Source: Terrimicrobium sacchariphilum (GTDB lineage: Bacteria > Verrucomicrobiota > Verrucomicrobiia > Chthoniobacterales > Terrimicrobiaceae). From it: a stretch of 64,000 bases of DNA. Position numbers and translations under genes: made by a program. Positions within the stretch are counted from its first letter, which is position 1. Each line of letters begins with the position of its first letter. Below are positions 9,995-19,102 of this stretch, in pieces. The notes beneath the pieces were generated by a model. The model searched no databases, had not been told where the DNA came from, and saw nothing but the letters and a program-made list of their open reading frames with translations. The DNA lies in NCBI RefSeq assembly GCF_001613545.1, contig NZ_BDCO01000002.1, positions 3,699,299 to 3,763,298 of the forward strand, given 5' to 3'.

Positions 9995-11352
9995 TGATGA
10001 ACCTCCACGGCATCGATACCCCCATCGCCAGCCCGGCTGCTGCGCAAGAAAAACGGCTCGTTCCCGACAACAAACCTCGACGTAAGGCTGTTAATCCCCA
10101 CATCCCGCGATCCAGAGAGGGAGAACGGCACAGGGATCATTCGCCCGCCTTTATTCTCCATCACCCATTCCTCTCCCGGGAAGACACTCCATACAGCCCA
10201 GATGTCGGCGCCATCTTTCATAGTCAATACCATCGTAACAACCCGGTCTTTTGCGCTATTGGCAACTCGGCGCAGACTCCGCGCATCACGGAGCAGCGGA
10301 ATGAGTGATCGCAAGGCATGGAATGCCGGCTTGGGCGTCCCGTCGGCTTTGACGACTCCAAAATGGTGCTCCCGGTCCTTGGGATCGGTTCCTCCATCCC
10401 GAAACTCATAGAGCCATACTCCCTTCACCTGGGGTTCGCAGGCAAATAGAAGAATCGAGCGAACCATGAAGCATGCCTGCTCCTCATAGGAAACGCCATG
10501 CGGCTCTCCGTAGGTGGGCCAGCCGAGTTCGGTAACATAAAGAGGCACATCCCCATGGACTGAGTCGGCCCGGAGCCAATCATGCAACTGCCCCAGGCGG
10601 GTCGCGATGGCAATCTCCGGCAATCGCTTCTCCCCATCGGCGCCATAAAAATACGGATGTATCGACAGTCCATCCAGCCACTGCAACATCCCGAGATTCA
10701 CGGCCTTGACCATGTATCCCTCATCCGCGCCGATGCCGCCGGTGGCGCCTCCGAGGATGAAGAGGTCCGGAAACTGTTTCTTGAGCGCAGTATAGGTTTC
10801 CCTGAGCAGAGTCACATAGTCTTCCACCCTGCCAGTCCCTTCTTCCAGCGGTGTACGCCCCATGCCCGGGACATTCCATTCATTCCAAACCTCGAAAAAT
10901 CTCGTGCGTTCATGCAGCCGGCCGACCCCTGCTAGCGCATAGTCGACGAAGGCGCGGCGGGATTCCGGGGTGCTCGGCCGCCCGGAATTTTGGAATGCAC
11001 GATGGCCGTAGCCAAGAATGACGAGGGGCTGATGATACGCCTCCGGGGTGTTCGCGATCGCTGGAAAGACCGGATGCTCGGTATTGACCGCTCCATGATC
11101 ATCGCTGACAGGGTTACGATAAAGATCGACTCGCAGGCTCCATATCCCCACACCCTCGAGCAGAGGCTGATCGTTTGCCAGCACCTTGTGAGTGTTGAAC
11201 CCAAGGACAAAATCCCCCAAGTTTCGCGATTTATCCTCGGCTCGGCAAGACGCTGCGACGCAGAGCATGAAGAGGACGGCCGCAAGTCCGCCGATATCCC
11301 ACCGCAGGAGGGTGCCTAAAGTCCGCCGCGATGTATCAGGCGGTGATCCCAT
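9991..11352 (-). CDS. secreted glycoside hydrolase, PslG/GH39-like
   Basis: 453 aa from ATG 11352, which overlaps the preceding glycosyltransferase by 17 bases and leaves a signal peptide ending ASCRAED. A TIM-barrel glycosidase of clan A type: the acid/base Glu lies in FFEVWNEWN and the nucleophile Glu in LYVTELGWPT, with SIHPYFYG and GVWLYEFRDGG at other barrel strands. A C-terminal beta domain follows (about residue 350 on). This resembles PslG of Pseudomonas and similar glycosidases that sit in exopolysaccharide operons and trim the polymer made there. Longer in-frame readings to 11508 lie within the upstream gene. Exact GH family uncertain. Confidence 0.82.
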   Translation of the reverse strand: MGSPPDTSRRTLGTLLRWDIGGLAAVLFMLCVAASCRAEDKSRNLGDFVLGFNTHKVLANDQPLLEGVGIWSLRVDLYRNPVSDDHGAVNTEHPVFPAIANTPEAYHQPLVILGYGHRAFQNSGRPSTPESRRAFVDYALAGVGRLHERTRFFEVWNEWNVPGMGRTPLEEGTGRVEDYVTLLRETYTALKKQFPDLFILGGATGGIGADEGYMVKAVNLGMLQWLDGLSIHPYFYGADGEKRLPEIAIATRLGQLHDWLRADSVHGDVPLYVTELGWPTYGEPHGVSYEEQACFMVRSILLFACEPQVKGVWLYEFRDGGTDPKDREHHFGVVKADGTPKPAFHALRSLIPLLRDARSLRRVANSAKDRVVTMVLTMKDGADIWAVWSVFPGEEWVMENKGGRMIPVPFSLSGSRDVGINSLTSRFVVGNEPFFLRSSRAGDGGIDAVEVHQ

Positions 11353-12538
11353 ACTCCTGCAGGATGTGACCATAGGAAGAGTCCAGGCTGAAATCGTGAT
11401 CGGCGATCGCCCGATGGTTGGACGCCCGATTGGCTGCATGATCGGCCAACCAGCCTTCGATGGCCGCCTCGAGGCCCGCCACGTCACATGCAGCGGCACC
11501 CCACGCATGCGTCAATCCCTTGTGAAGAAATGTCCTGTTTCCCGGAACATCCGTGAGGATGATCGGCAATCCTGCCGACAACGCCTCAAGGACGGCGATG
11601 GAAAGCCCCTCGTATCGTGAAGCCAGGGCAAAGCCATCGATCGCACCGTAGAACGGAGCGGTGTCGGAGAGATAATCGATTCGGTGAAACCTGTCTGCCA
11701 CAGAACTCGTACGGACCATCTGCTCACAAACTTCCACAAGCTCCCCCGTGCCCACGGCGAAAAAGTGCAGTCGTGGATGGCGAGGCAATACATTCAGTAC
11801 AGCGCGCACCAAGGTTTCGGGATTCTTCTGAAAGCTAAACCTTCCCACAGTTCCGAGCACCACCGCATCCTCGGGCATCTTTCGCTCCAGGCGCCACGCG
11901 ACCTTCTCCGCAGCCGTGAATGAGCGGAACCTTCGCGTATCGACACCGTTGGGGATCACCCGTAACCGACGCTCGCTCACACCAAGAGTACCTGTGGCGA
12001 AATCCGCCTCCTCCTGCGAGACATTGATCGTCAGGGCCTTCCGCCACAACAGGCGTTCCACTTGGTTGAAGACCTGCGCCTTGATCCCGGCTGTGTTCCT
12101 CATTCCAAAGTAAGCGTGAGGAGTGTAGAAAGTGCGCTGCGCAAGCAGCAGCCTCGGGAGCATACGCATCAGCGCACCCGCCTTGGAGCTGTGCGCGTGG
12201 ATGACCGCAGGCTTTCGGCGACGAGTCATTCTGACCAGGGTGAGGATGGCAGGCACATCCGTCGGCTCTGGCGTATTCCCCACCCGTAAGTCCAGAGCCT
12301 CTCCACCGCGCTCACGCACCCGCTCGACCAGGGCCAACAGCCGGTCCGAACCTCTCCGCGATGAAAAGGCGAGATCCACGGGAATGTTGCGCTCGTGGAG
12401 ATAATCCACCAGCCCCTCGACATGACGGAACACTCCATCGATACCCGGCTCCACGATTTGCAGGACCCGGTTCACCGTGGCGGGGTGATCAGTCATGATC
12501 GGCATCGTATCGGCAGCAGGCGAAATGATTCTAGACAC
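11336..12538 (-). CDS. glycosyltransferase family 4 (GT-B)
   Basis: 400 aa from GTG 12538, preceded by GGAG about 10 bases upstream and overlapping the stop of the previous GT gene; ATG at 12505 or 12496 would also work. N-terminal domain with QIVEPGIDGVFRHVEGL and IHAHSSKAGALMR, C-terminal GT1 domain with VGRFSFQKNPETLVRA, SRYEGLSIAVLEALSAGLPIILTDVPG (the E-x7-E motif). These features fit a retaining, nucleotide-sugar dependent transferase working at the cytoplasmic face on the lipid-linked repeat unit. Sugar specificity cannot be read from sequence. Confidence 0.88.
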   Translation of the reverse strand: MSRIISPAADTMPIMTDHPATVNRVLQIVEPGIDGVFRHVEGLVDYLHERNIPVDLAFSSRRGSDRLLALVERVRERGGEALDLRVGNTPEPTDVPAILTLVRMTRRRKPAVIHAHSSKAGALMRMLPRLLLAQRTFYTPHAYFGMRNTAGIKAQVFNQVERLLWRKALTINVSQEEADFATGTLGVSERRLRVIPNGVDTRRFRSFTAAEKVAWRLERKMPEDAVVLGTVGRFSFQKNPETLVRAVLNVLPRHPRLHFFAVGTGELVEVCEQMVRTSSVADRFHRIDYLSDTAPFYGAIDGFALASRYEGLSIAVLEALSAGLPIILTDVPGNRTFLHKGLTHAWGAAACDVAGLEAAIEGWLADHAANRASNHRAIADHDFSLDSSYGHILQEYGITA

Positions 12539-13619
12539 TGCGCAGGATCTCCGCCATGTGCCGGCCTGCGACCGACCAGTCGTAAAGCTCCGCGCGTTGC
12601 CTTCCTTTTTCTTTCAGCTGCTGCCGCAGTTCGCCACTCTGCACCAAATCGATCATCGCAGCTTCGATGGCGCCAGCATCGGTCGGCTCGACGAATAGTG
12701 CGGCGTCCCCTGCGACCTCTGGAAGACAGGAGCGATTCGACGTAACCACTGGGCAACTGCAGTAAAAGGCCTCAACTACCGGGAGTCCGAATCCCTCCTC
12801 GCTCGAGGGATAGACAAACCCCGTCGCGCCCTTGTACAGCGCGATCAAGGCGGCATCATCCACATATCCGGTGAACTCCACGCCCGGCAGATCCTGGTTC
12901 ATGTTCACATTCAGATGCGAAAACCCCGCCTGTTTACGCCCGACCACCTTGAGCTGGAAATACGGGTATCGCTCACGAAACCGATCCCAAGCCTCCAGCA
13001 TCACTGCAAGATTCTTATGTGGCTGCATGCTGCCGACACAGAGAAAATAGGGTTGCTCTTCGGCTGGGCGCATGACGGTATCTGCATTGGCTATTCCATC
13101 CAGCCCGGGACCCTGCGAGATGACCCGGATGCGATCTCCGGAAATATGCAACCGGTCAATCAGCGACTGCCTGACGTACTCGGTGAAGCATACCACCACG
13201 TCCGCGCGTTTCCCGGCCTCCGCACAAGCCATCCAATACCAAGAGCGAAATGCTGCCGAGAAGAGGCCTGGCAGGAGGAGAAAATTAATGTCGTGAATGA
13301 CCATGACGTGCTTCTTCCCAGGGTGCAGGACCGGGCCGCTGCCCATCAAAGTCCACAAGACGTCGGTCTCCGCGATATAAGGAAAAGCTACCTGCTCCCA
13401 GAGATGATCGAAGCGTCCGGTCGAACCGGGCAGCGTCCTCGCCTCCATGTTATCCACGCCGGAACGGTTTATGGTACCCGCCGGAGCATGCACCGTGGCA
13501 ACTCCATCCTCCGGCGACCAATACGCCATCGTCGCATGGAGGAAATTGCGAGAGCTCCGCTGTGTGCCGGTAGGTTTTTCAACCCGGAAAAAGCGTCCTG
13601 AAACTGACACCCCCTTCAT
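12531..13619 (-). CDS. glycosyltransferase family 4 (GT-B)
   Basis: 362 aa from ATG 13619 (a TTG nine bases earlier is possible). The donor-binding half has VGSMQPHKNLAVMLEAW and PSSEEGFGLPVVEAFYCSCPVVTSN, with the E-x7-E pair and the LPEVAGDAALFVEP signature common to mannosyl-/rhamnosyl-type GT4 enzymes. No signal peptide; cytoplasmic or peripheral membrane. It overlaps the next glycosyltransferase by 8 bases. Probably adds one sugar of the exopolysaccharide repeat unit. Confidence 0.88.
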   Translation of the reverse strand: MKGVSVSGRFFRVEKPTGTQRSSRNFLHATMAYWSPEDGVATVHAPAGTINRSGVDNMEARTLPGSTGRFDHLWEQVAFPYIAETDVLWTLMGSGPVLHPGKKHVMVIHDINFLLLPGLFSAAFRSWYWMACAEAGKRADVVVCFTEYVRQSLIDRLHISGDRIRVISQGPGLDGIANADTVMRPAEEQPYFLCVGSMQPHKNLAVMLEAWDRFRERYPYFQLKVVGRKQAGFSHLNVNMNQDLPGVEFTGYVDDAALIALYKGATGFVYPSSEEGFGLPVVEAFYCSCPVVTSNRSCLPEVAGDAALFVEPTDAGAIEAAMIDLVQSGELRQQLKEKGRQRAELYDWSVAGRHMAEILRSV

Positions 13620-13684
13620 GATTGCCAAAAGTGTGCCTCTGCGTGCTCAATCGTTCCCACAAGATATCTCGCTTTGTGTTCCGC

Positions 13685-14647
13685 CTAGAGAAGGGTGAAT
13701 TTCAGCCACGTGTTGCGCACCGCGAAATAGTATAGCGAACATATTAGGATCGCTACGCTCGCTGCCCCGAGCACACCCGCCACCTGCAACTGCCAGACGG
13801 GAATCAACGACACCCCGATGAGCAACCCCTGAAGGAGGAATGGCTGATGATAGATGTAAACCGTCCCGGAAGCCTCTCCCAGGGGATGCAGAAACTTCCA
13901 GCGGTCGAGTTTCAGCCAATACATCGCCCCAAGCAAAATAACAGGCAGCACCTTTGCCCAGCCCGCCCAACCAGCCCGGATGAAGACCGCCAGAGCAAGG
14001 ACTCCCACGCAGGTCCAAAGCAGGCGAGAGCTTTTGTTTGTCCGGATGAGGAACCCGGCACCATAGCAGAAGCTTCCCCACGCCCACACCCCGGGAAGGA
14101 ATCCCATGTTGGGTGAGGTCGGGAAAAAAGTCAGCCCCAGTACCAAGGCAATGCCCGTGGCGAAAGTTATGAATCGCCAGCCTCCGATGCACACCAGCCC
14201 ATGCGCTCCGACGGAAATCACACACAGCATCGGTAAAAAGTATAACTGATCAGCGACCGTCTGATTGAGCGGCCAGAGCGAATAGAAGATTTTTTGTAGA
14301 AAGCCGCTCGGCACACGTGCCTCCGGCTGAAAAATCCCCGTCACCTGCATCACCTGCCAGAGGATCGAGTAGAGAATGACCACCGCGACAAAGGGCACCG
14401 CCAGCCGCTGGGCACGCACTGCCAGGAATTGCCCGAATGTCCGTCCTCGCTTCTCCTGAGACAACGCGTGCAGCCAACCCGAAATCGCAAAGAACAGCAA
14501 CACCGCCCAGGAGAAGTAGGGATAAATCTCCAACCACTCGTTTGCTTGAGGATCGATCCTTCGGTTGAGAATGTGATGTGTAACCACACCCACAATCGCT
14601 ACAGCCTTCAGGGAGAGGATCGCCGTGTCCTTGACGGAGGCAGGCAT
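13685..14647 (-). CDS. acyltransferase 3 (OafA-like) membrane O-acetyltransferase
   Basis: 320 aa. The start at 14647 is chosen because AAGGAGGAG sits just upstream; a longer in-frame reading to 14737 lacks a ribosome site. About ten hydrophobic segments. The first carries AIVGVVTHHILNR with the His pair expected for acyl transfer, and helix three reads FFAISGWLHALS, both typical of the Acyl_transf_3 family. These proteins move acetyl or succinyl groups from cytoplasmic CoA to glycans. Its position between a polymerase-like gene and a GT suggests O-acetylation of the exopolysaccharide. Confidence 0.85.
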   Translation of the reverse strand: MPASVKDTAILSLKAVAIVGVVTHHILNRRIDPQANEWLEIYPYFSWAVLLFFAISGWLHALSQEKRGRTFGQFLAVRAQRLAVPFVAVVILYSILWQVMQVTGIFQPEARVPSGFLQKIFYSLWPLNQTVADQLYFLPMLCVISVGAHGLVCIGGWRFITFATGIALVLGLTFFPTSPNMGFLPGVWAWGSFCYGAGFLIRTNKSSRLLWTCVGVLALAVFIRAGWAGWAKVLPVILLGAMYWLKLDRWKFLHPLGEASGTVYIYHQPFLLQGLLIGVSLIPVWQLQVAGVLGAASVAILICSLYYFAVRNTWLKFTLL

Positions 14648-14749
14648 CGCTCCTCCTTCTTGTTGAGCTTTTACGGGTATCATCGGCATTTTTTTCGTTG
14701 GGTTGTCAGACGAATAAACGGCGATTTGCCGAGGCATGAGCTGGAGACG

Positions 14750-16051
14750 TCATTCATTGGATTCCCTCCAGCTCGCTTCCTCAGGGGCAGAAACCCTTGC
14801 CGCGCTACCGGTATTTCGCAACCGACGTCCGTTTCGATTCCTGAGGAATAACAGATATACCAAGGGAACCAGGCAATGCACAGCACCAAGCACCAGCACC
14901 CGACTGGAGTCAAACAGAGCGACCGCAACGATCGCATACGGCGCGATATCCAAGGGCGAATCTGAACCACACATCCGGCGGTAAAGCCAGGTGGAGATAG
15001 CTCCCCACAATACCCAGAAGGAGGCTCCCACCAGGTGGCCTTCGCTCCATGGCGTCGAGAAACCCCATGTGTTGGTAAACTCGGCCAGACGGTATTGCTC
15101 CTCGATAAGTGCCTTGGTCCTTCCCGGAGAAGGTTTACCCTCGATGGACATCTGCACGCCCATGATCCCCAAGACCTGAGACAAGGGATTGAGCGTATTA
15201 TCAAAGACCGGAGTCGCCAGACCCTTATCAAGGAGCAGGCGATACTCCGCAATTCCTCCATTAACCGCGGTTACGTAATAAAGGAGAAGGCGCGCCGAAG
15301 TATACTCCCAGACATTTTCTTCCAATTTCCCACCTGCGGATTTCACCTGAAAGCTGCGGATGGACTCGGATGCGATAAAGTAAAGAGCAAGAAAGAGTGG
15401 AAATACGATGGAAATGGTTAGGATGCGTCGCACCACATTGCGACGAAGCATGGCTGCAACGACGATGATCGACGCCAGCACGGGCACCAGTAGCGAAATC
15501 CTCTCCGCTGTCAGATAGGCGCGGAGCCCTCCGACCATCAATGAAGCCAGCCCAATCAATAGGAAGGACCGGCTCCATCTACGATGGCCGGACCTCCATA
15601 ACAGAATGGCCATACCAATGCCAAGGGGAGGCAGGGCCGTCCCGATATGAACGAGCGTGGTCACGCCCGGCACTGTAGCTCCCTTGAGCTTTCCTGCAAT
15701 GGACTCTGCGATCGCGCCAGCTCCACCATTGGCGACCAGCATCGCCACCAGGATCGCGAGAAACCCGATCGTCGCGACTAATCCCATCATGCAATCGCGG
15801 CGCAACGGAACGACCTCCACGGTCAAGTCGGATTGGGATTTTCTGAAAAAGACCCGTTGAATGAAACAGCCCGCCACGAAGCATCCGCTGGACATCAGCG
15901 CCACGAGAGCCCCTGTCGCCGGATCCGCCTTGATCATGCCTTCCGCTTCAAGAAAGGAGGCGGACGTGAGCAGCCAGATCAAATAGGACCCCCAGCACGC
16001 CAGGACCATTAGCACGATCGGGTGGAGCAGAAATCGTTGCAGTCTATTCAT
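14750..16051 (-). CDS. oligosaccharide repeat-unit polymerase-like (Wzy) membrane protein
   Basis: 433 aa from ATG 16051, which has CGGAGAAATC upstream; a longer reading to 16132 overlaps the preceding GT gene. About eleven hydrophobic helices with a large periplasmic loop (residues ~250-350) containing SARLLLYYVTAVNGGIAEY, and a downstream TPWSEGHLVGASFWVLWGAI segment. Low sequence conservation, topology and genomic context are typical of Wzy polymerases. The usual role is periplasmic polymerisation of undecaprenyl-PP-linked repeats flipped by Wzx. It lies 16 bases after the GT2 gene. Confidence 0.78.
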   Translation of the reverse strand: MNRLQRFLLHPIVLMVLACWGSYLIWLLTSASFLEAEGMIKADPATGALVALMSSGCFVAGCFIQRVFFRKSQSDLTVEVVPLRRDCMMGLVATIGFLAILVAMLVANGGAGAIAESIAGKLKGATVPGVTTLVHIGTALPPLGIGMAILLWRSGHRRWSRSFLLIGLASLMVGGLRAYLTAERISLLVPVLASIIVVAAMLRRNVVRRILTISIVFPLFLALYFIASESIRSFQVKSAGGKLEENVWEYTSARLLLYYVTAVNGGIAEYRLLLDKGLATPVFDNTLNPLSQVLGIMGVQMSIEGKPSPGRTKALIEEQYRLAEFTNTWGFSTPWSEGHLVGASFWVLWGAISTWLYRRMCGSDSPLDIAPYAIVAVALFDSSRVLVLGAVHCLVPLVYLLFLRNRNGRRLRNTGSAARVSAPEEASWRESNE

Positions 16052-16067
16052 CTTTGATTTCTCCGAG

Positions 16068-16976
16068 CTATTTGCCACATGGTTTTTCCAAAGGCGCGAG
16101 ATCCACCCCTGCGTCCGGAGCTCCCGAAACACGAAACATTCCGCCCCAAACGCCCCTTACGCGGCCAGCAAACTCGTACCCGTGATGAATGCACTCCACG
16201 ACGCGCAGACAGAGCAGCGAACGAAGGAATCTCACCAGCGGGCCAACCAGCATTTTTCCTATCGCCAACGCTCCAAGGCGATCTTTCACATATACAAAGC
16301 CGGTTCCACATCCGTAAGCCCATCGTTTCCTTGCGTGAGCCAGAGTTTGCTGTTCCTCGGGATGGAGGACGCCCATATCCCGAACATGCCACCCGCGGTA
16401 TCCTGCTCTGAGAAGCTGTAACACGAAATCCGTCTCTTCTCCGGACTTGTAAGGGCCGGGGGATCCCACCCCAAGATCCGTATCGAAGCGGATGCCGCCT
16501 TGCAAACACCGGCTCCGCACGAAAAACGTATAGGAAATCACACACCTCCAGACATTGGACGGCGTGATTTCCGTATCTGTTGTCTCCTGCCGGGGACCCG
16601 AAAGTCCTCCGTTCAAACCAGCCGAGGCAAATGAGAAAAAATCCTCCGACCGGAGATTTGCCAGCTCGAGTAATCTCCGGAGCAATCCGGGAGGATAAAC
16701 GCAATCGTCGTCAGGAAACCCGACAATAGCGGCCCGGACACGCTTCAACGCTTCGTTGCGCCCCAACGAAAGCCCGGTTGCCGTCCGAATGTGCACAAGG
16801 GAAACCTTGTCCTGGAAATCATTCAATACCGGCATCAGGCGATCGTCATCGTTCTGATCCACGATGATGACCTGAACCTCAGTCATTCGCTGCGCGACGA
16901 GTGACTCCAGAAAGCGTGCAAGCTCGGCAACGCGACCTTTCGTGCAAAGCACCAGTGAGAAAATGGGATCAGTCAT
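16068..16976 (-). CDS. glycosyltransferase family 2 (GT-A)
   Basis: 302 aa. Starts with the nucleotide-binding strand IFSLVLCTKGRVAELARFLESL, followed by QVIIVDQNDD, TGLSLGRNEALK and the metal-binding FPDDDCVYPPGLL. Acceptor-side residues include GEETDFVLQLLRAGYRG and HPEEQQ. An amphipathic stretch near residues 230-255 may dock the enzyme on the membrane. An inverting transferase for one sugar of the repeat unit is the best reading. It begins 37 bases after the previous GT2 gene. Confidence 0.88.
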   Translation of the reverse strand: MTDPIFSLVLCTKGRVAELARFLESLVAQRMTEVQVIIVDQNDDDRLMPVLNDFQDKVSLVHIRTATGLSLGRNEALKRVRAAIVGFPDDDCVYPPGLLRRLLELANLRSEDFFSFASAGLNGGLSGPRQETTDTEITPSNVWRCVISYTFFVRSRCLQGGIRFDTDLGVGSPGPYKSGEETDFVLQLLRAGYRGWHVRDMGVLHPEEQQTLAHARKRWAYGCGTGFVYVKDRLGALAIGKMLVGPLVRFLRSLLCLRVVECIHHGYEFAGRVRGVWGGMFRVSGAPDAGVDLAPLEKPCGK

Positions 16977-17013
16977 TGCCAGGGATAGGTCAACGGAAAG
17001 TTCACTGGCCTCG

Positions 17014-17994
17014 TCATGGCCGCGCCCCCTTGCGCCGTGTCAGGCGGTACGGAAGGTAAATGGTGCAGTAACACTTGAAAACCGCCAGCTTGACCAGCCA
17101 GACAAAGAGCCAGGTTTTTAGCTTTTCCACCGCGGAGAAGCCAAATTCCCGTGTCCTTGTTGCTGGCAATGGCTTCGGAGGAATGATGAGTTTCCAAGCC
17201 AGCGCGATGTTGGGGCTGAAAATCCTGGCGTGCTGCGGATACATGGAAAACAAGGTCAGCTGTCCGTAGAAGATTCTCTTTAGGGAATGAAACAGCTGAT
17301 GAGCATTCCGGGCCGGGTGAGTGCAGAGCATCTTTGGATTGTAGAGAAGCGAGCACCCATGGATCTCGGAGGCTCGCAGGGTGAACTCGATGTCCCCTCC
17401 AGATCTCAGCCGGCCATCAAACCATCCGCATTTTTCAAACACGCTGCGTCGGACAAAGAGATTTACGGTTTGCGCCACCTTTTGATTCTGCTGATAGGAT
17501 TCCGCCCAGAAGGCATAGCAGGCCTGGTACAACTCCGCGATGGTCCGTCGGGAAGAGACTTCGATCTTCGTCTTCCCGGATGCCATGTCAGCACCCTGCA
17601 AGGTCAGGACCGCCTCTTTGCACCATGCGCTGTCTACCGTGACATCAGCGTCGGTAAAACCGATGTACTCACCGCGCGACTCTGCCAGCGCGCGGTTTCT
17701 CGCCACATAAGCGCCCTGATTTGGCACCACCAGGATTTCTTTCACAGGAAACATCCGGCACACCGCAGAGATCTCCTCTGCCCCGCCATCGTTCGCGACC
17801 AGGATTTCCAGTCGTTCCTTGGGAAGATCCTGAGCAGCGAGAGATGCCAGAGTGCAGCGAAGTCCATCGACATCCTGATAAACCGGGATGATCAATGAAA
17901 CCATTCCCCGCTCTATCGCATGGCGGAACACGACAGCGTCGCCCGTTTGCGTCGTCGCGCCGATTAAAAAAGCGTTTGTTTCGTCGTTAATCAT
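17014..17994 (-). CDS. glycosyltransferase family 2 (GT-A)
   Basis: 326 aa from ATG 17994; an internal ATG at 17904 (MVSLIIPVYQDVDG) matches where most GT2 enzymes begin and may be the true start, giving 296 aa. Motifs: VSLIIPVYQD, EILVANDGGAEE, VVPNQGAYVARNRALAES, the DXD-like FTDADVTV, and GGDIEFTLRA. The C-terminus has a basic amphipathic helix. Its sequence and order resemble the downstream GT2 (18108-19085), so the two may be an old duplication. Likely adds a sugar to the lipid-linked repeat. Confidence 0.86.
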   Translation of the reverse strand: MINDETNAFLIGATTQTGDAVVFRHAIERGMVSLIIPVYQDVDGLRCTLASLAAQDLPKERLEILVANDGGAEEISAVCRMFPVKEILVVPNQGAYVARNRALAESRGEYIGFTDADVTVDSAWCKEAVLTLQGADMASGKTKIEVSSRRTIAELYQACYAFWAESYQQNQKVAQTVNLFVRRSVFEKCGWFDGRLRSGGDIEFTLRASEIHGCSLLYNPKMLCTHPARNAHQLFHSLKRIFYGQLTLFSMYPQHARIFSPNIALAWKLIIPPKPLPATRTREFGFSAVEKLKTWLFVWLVKLAVFKCYCTIYLPYRLTRRKGARP

Positions 17995-18107
17995 CTCCCC
18001 CTACGCTCCGGACTCCAACCGGCGCATTGAGACACCGCCCAAAGACGGCCAGCGATTTTGCCGGAACTTCTCGATGATGTTTTTCCTTCGTCCGCCATGA
18101 CAGTCCT

Positions 18108-19085
18108 TTAGCTACGGATGCCTGCAGGCGCCGAGGCGGGCGCTTCACTGGAAAGAGCCGGCTCCACCTTCCATTCAAAGGCATCGGGATTCTTGAGGGG
18201 GCTGGCATATCCGACCCATGTCGCCAGTTTCACGGCATAGGCGACGAGATACACCCCAACGCGCGTCGTCAGCGAAGCCTCCCGGAGCCGTGCAACTTCC
18301 GATGGCCCTATACCCCGACCGCTCCGCCCTGGGCACAGAAGCCAGAAATGCGCGGGAGGCAGTAACAGCTTGAAGCGAGCCCCACGACCGATCAACCGTG
18401 ATGAAAACCGCTCCGGGTGCAGACGTGCAAGATGGCGCGTGCCCATCACCAATCGCATCTGCTTTTTTAGGATCCCCTCCAAACTACGATACGGGTGCAC
18501 GACGTATCTCTCCACATCAAAGCACTGGCGATAGCTCCCCGCAGACGCCAGCCGGCTGCCGAATTCAAGGTCACCCGAGGATCTCAAGCGGCCATCGAAT
18601 TTTCCCGCTTTCACAAAGACGTCCTTGCGCACCACCACATTCGCCGTGGGTCCAAATTTTGCTTCGGAAAACAGCCTCTCGATCTTGAAGGAAAACAGAT
18701 CCTGATAAATGGCCACAGCGCCGTCATGTTCGAGAGGTCCATGCCGGATGTCTCCCGCTATATAGTCCGCGCTCACGGCTGCCTGTCTCGCCATCGCACA
18801 CCAGCCCGGACATACCGTGATGCCTGCATCGATAAACCCAAGGACTTCACCCAGCGCCACGTCGGCTCCCTCATTGCGGGCATTATAGGATCCTCGATTG
18901 GGCCGGATGGAAAGGCACTTCACTTCCCGGTCACGGCATATCTTCTCCACCCCGGCATGCCCGCCGTCGTTTGCCACGATCACCTCTATATCGTACTGCG
19001 ATCGCACCTCCGGCAGCAGAGAGTCCAGAGTCTGGGCCAGTCCATCGGGATCGTCTCCGACAGGTATGATTATGGACAAATGCAT
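18108..19085 (-). CDS. glycosyltransferase family 2 (GT-A)
   Basis: 325 aa from ATG 19085, 17 bases after the pyruvyltransferase stop; a GTG at 19133 would overlap that gene. Motifs: LSIIIPVGDDPDGLAQTL, EVIVANDGGHAGVEKI, RPNRGSYNARNEGADVA, the metal site FIDAGITVCPGW, and SSGDLEFGSRLA. Near-identical order of motifs to the GT2 at 17014-17994. A C-terminal hydrophobic helix (VGVYLVAYAVKLATWVGY) suggests membrane association. Donor unknown. Confidence 0.86.
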   Translation of the reverse strand: MHLSIIIPVGDDPDGLAQTLDSLLPEVRSQYDIEVIVANDGGHAGVEKICRDREVKCLSIRPNRGSYNARNEGADVALGEVLGFIDAGITVCPGWCAMARQAAVSADYIAGDIRHGPLEHDGAVAIYQDLFSFKIERLFSEAKFGPTANVVVRKDVFVKAGKFDGRLRSSGDLEFGSRLASAGSYRQCFDVERYVVHPYRSLEGILKKQMRLVMGTRHLARLHPERFSSRLIGRGARFKLLLPPAHFWLLCPGRSGRGIGPSEVARLREASLTTRVGVYLVAYAVKLATWVGYASPLKNPDAFEWKVEPALSSEAPASAPAGIRS

Positions 19086-19102
19086 GCGATAGTGCTCGGG
19101 TC

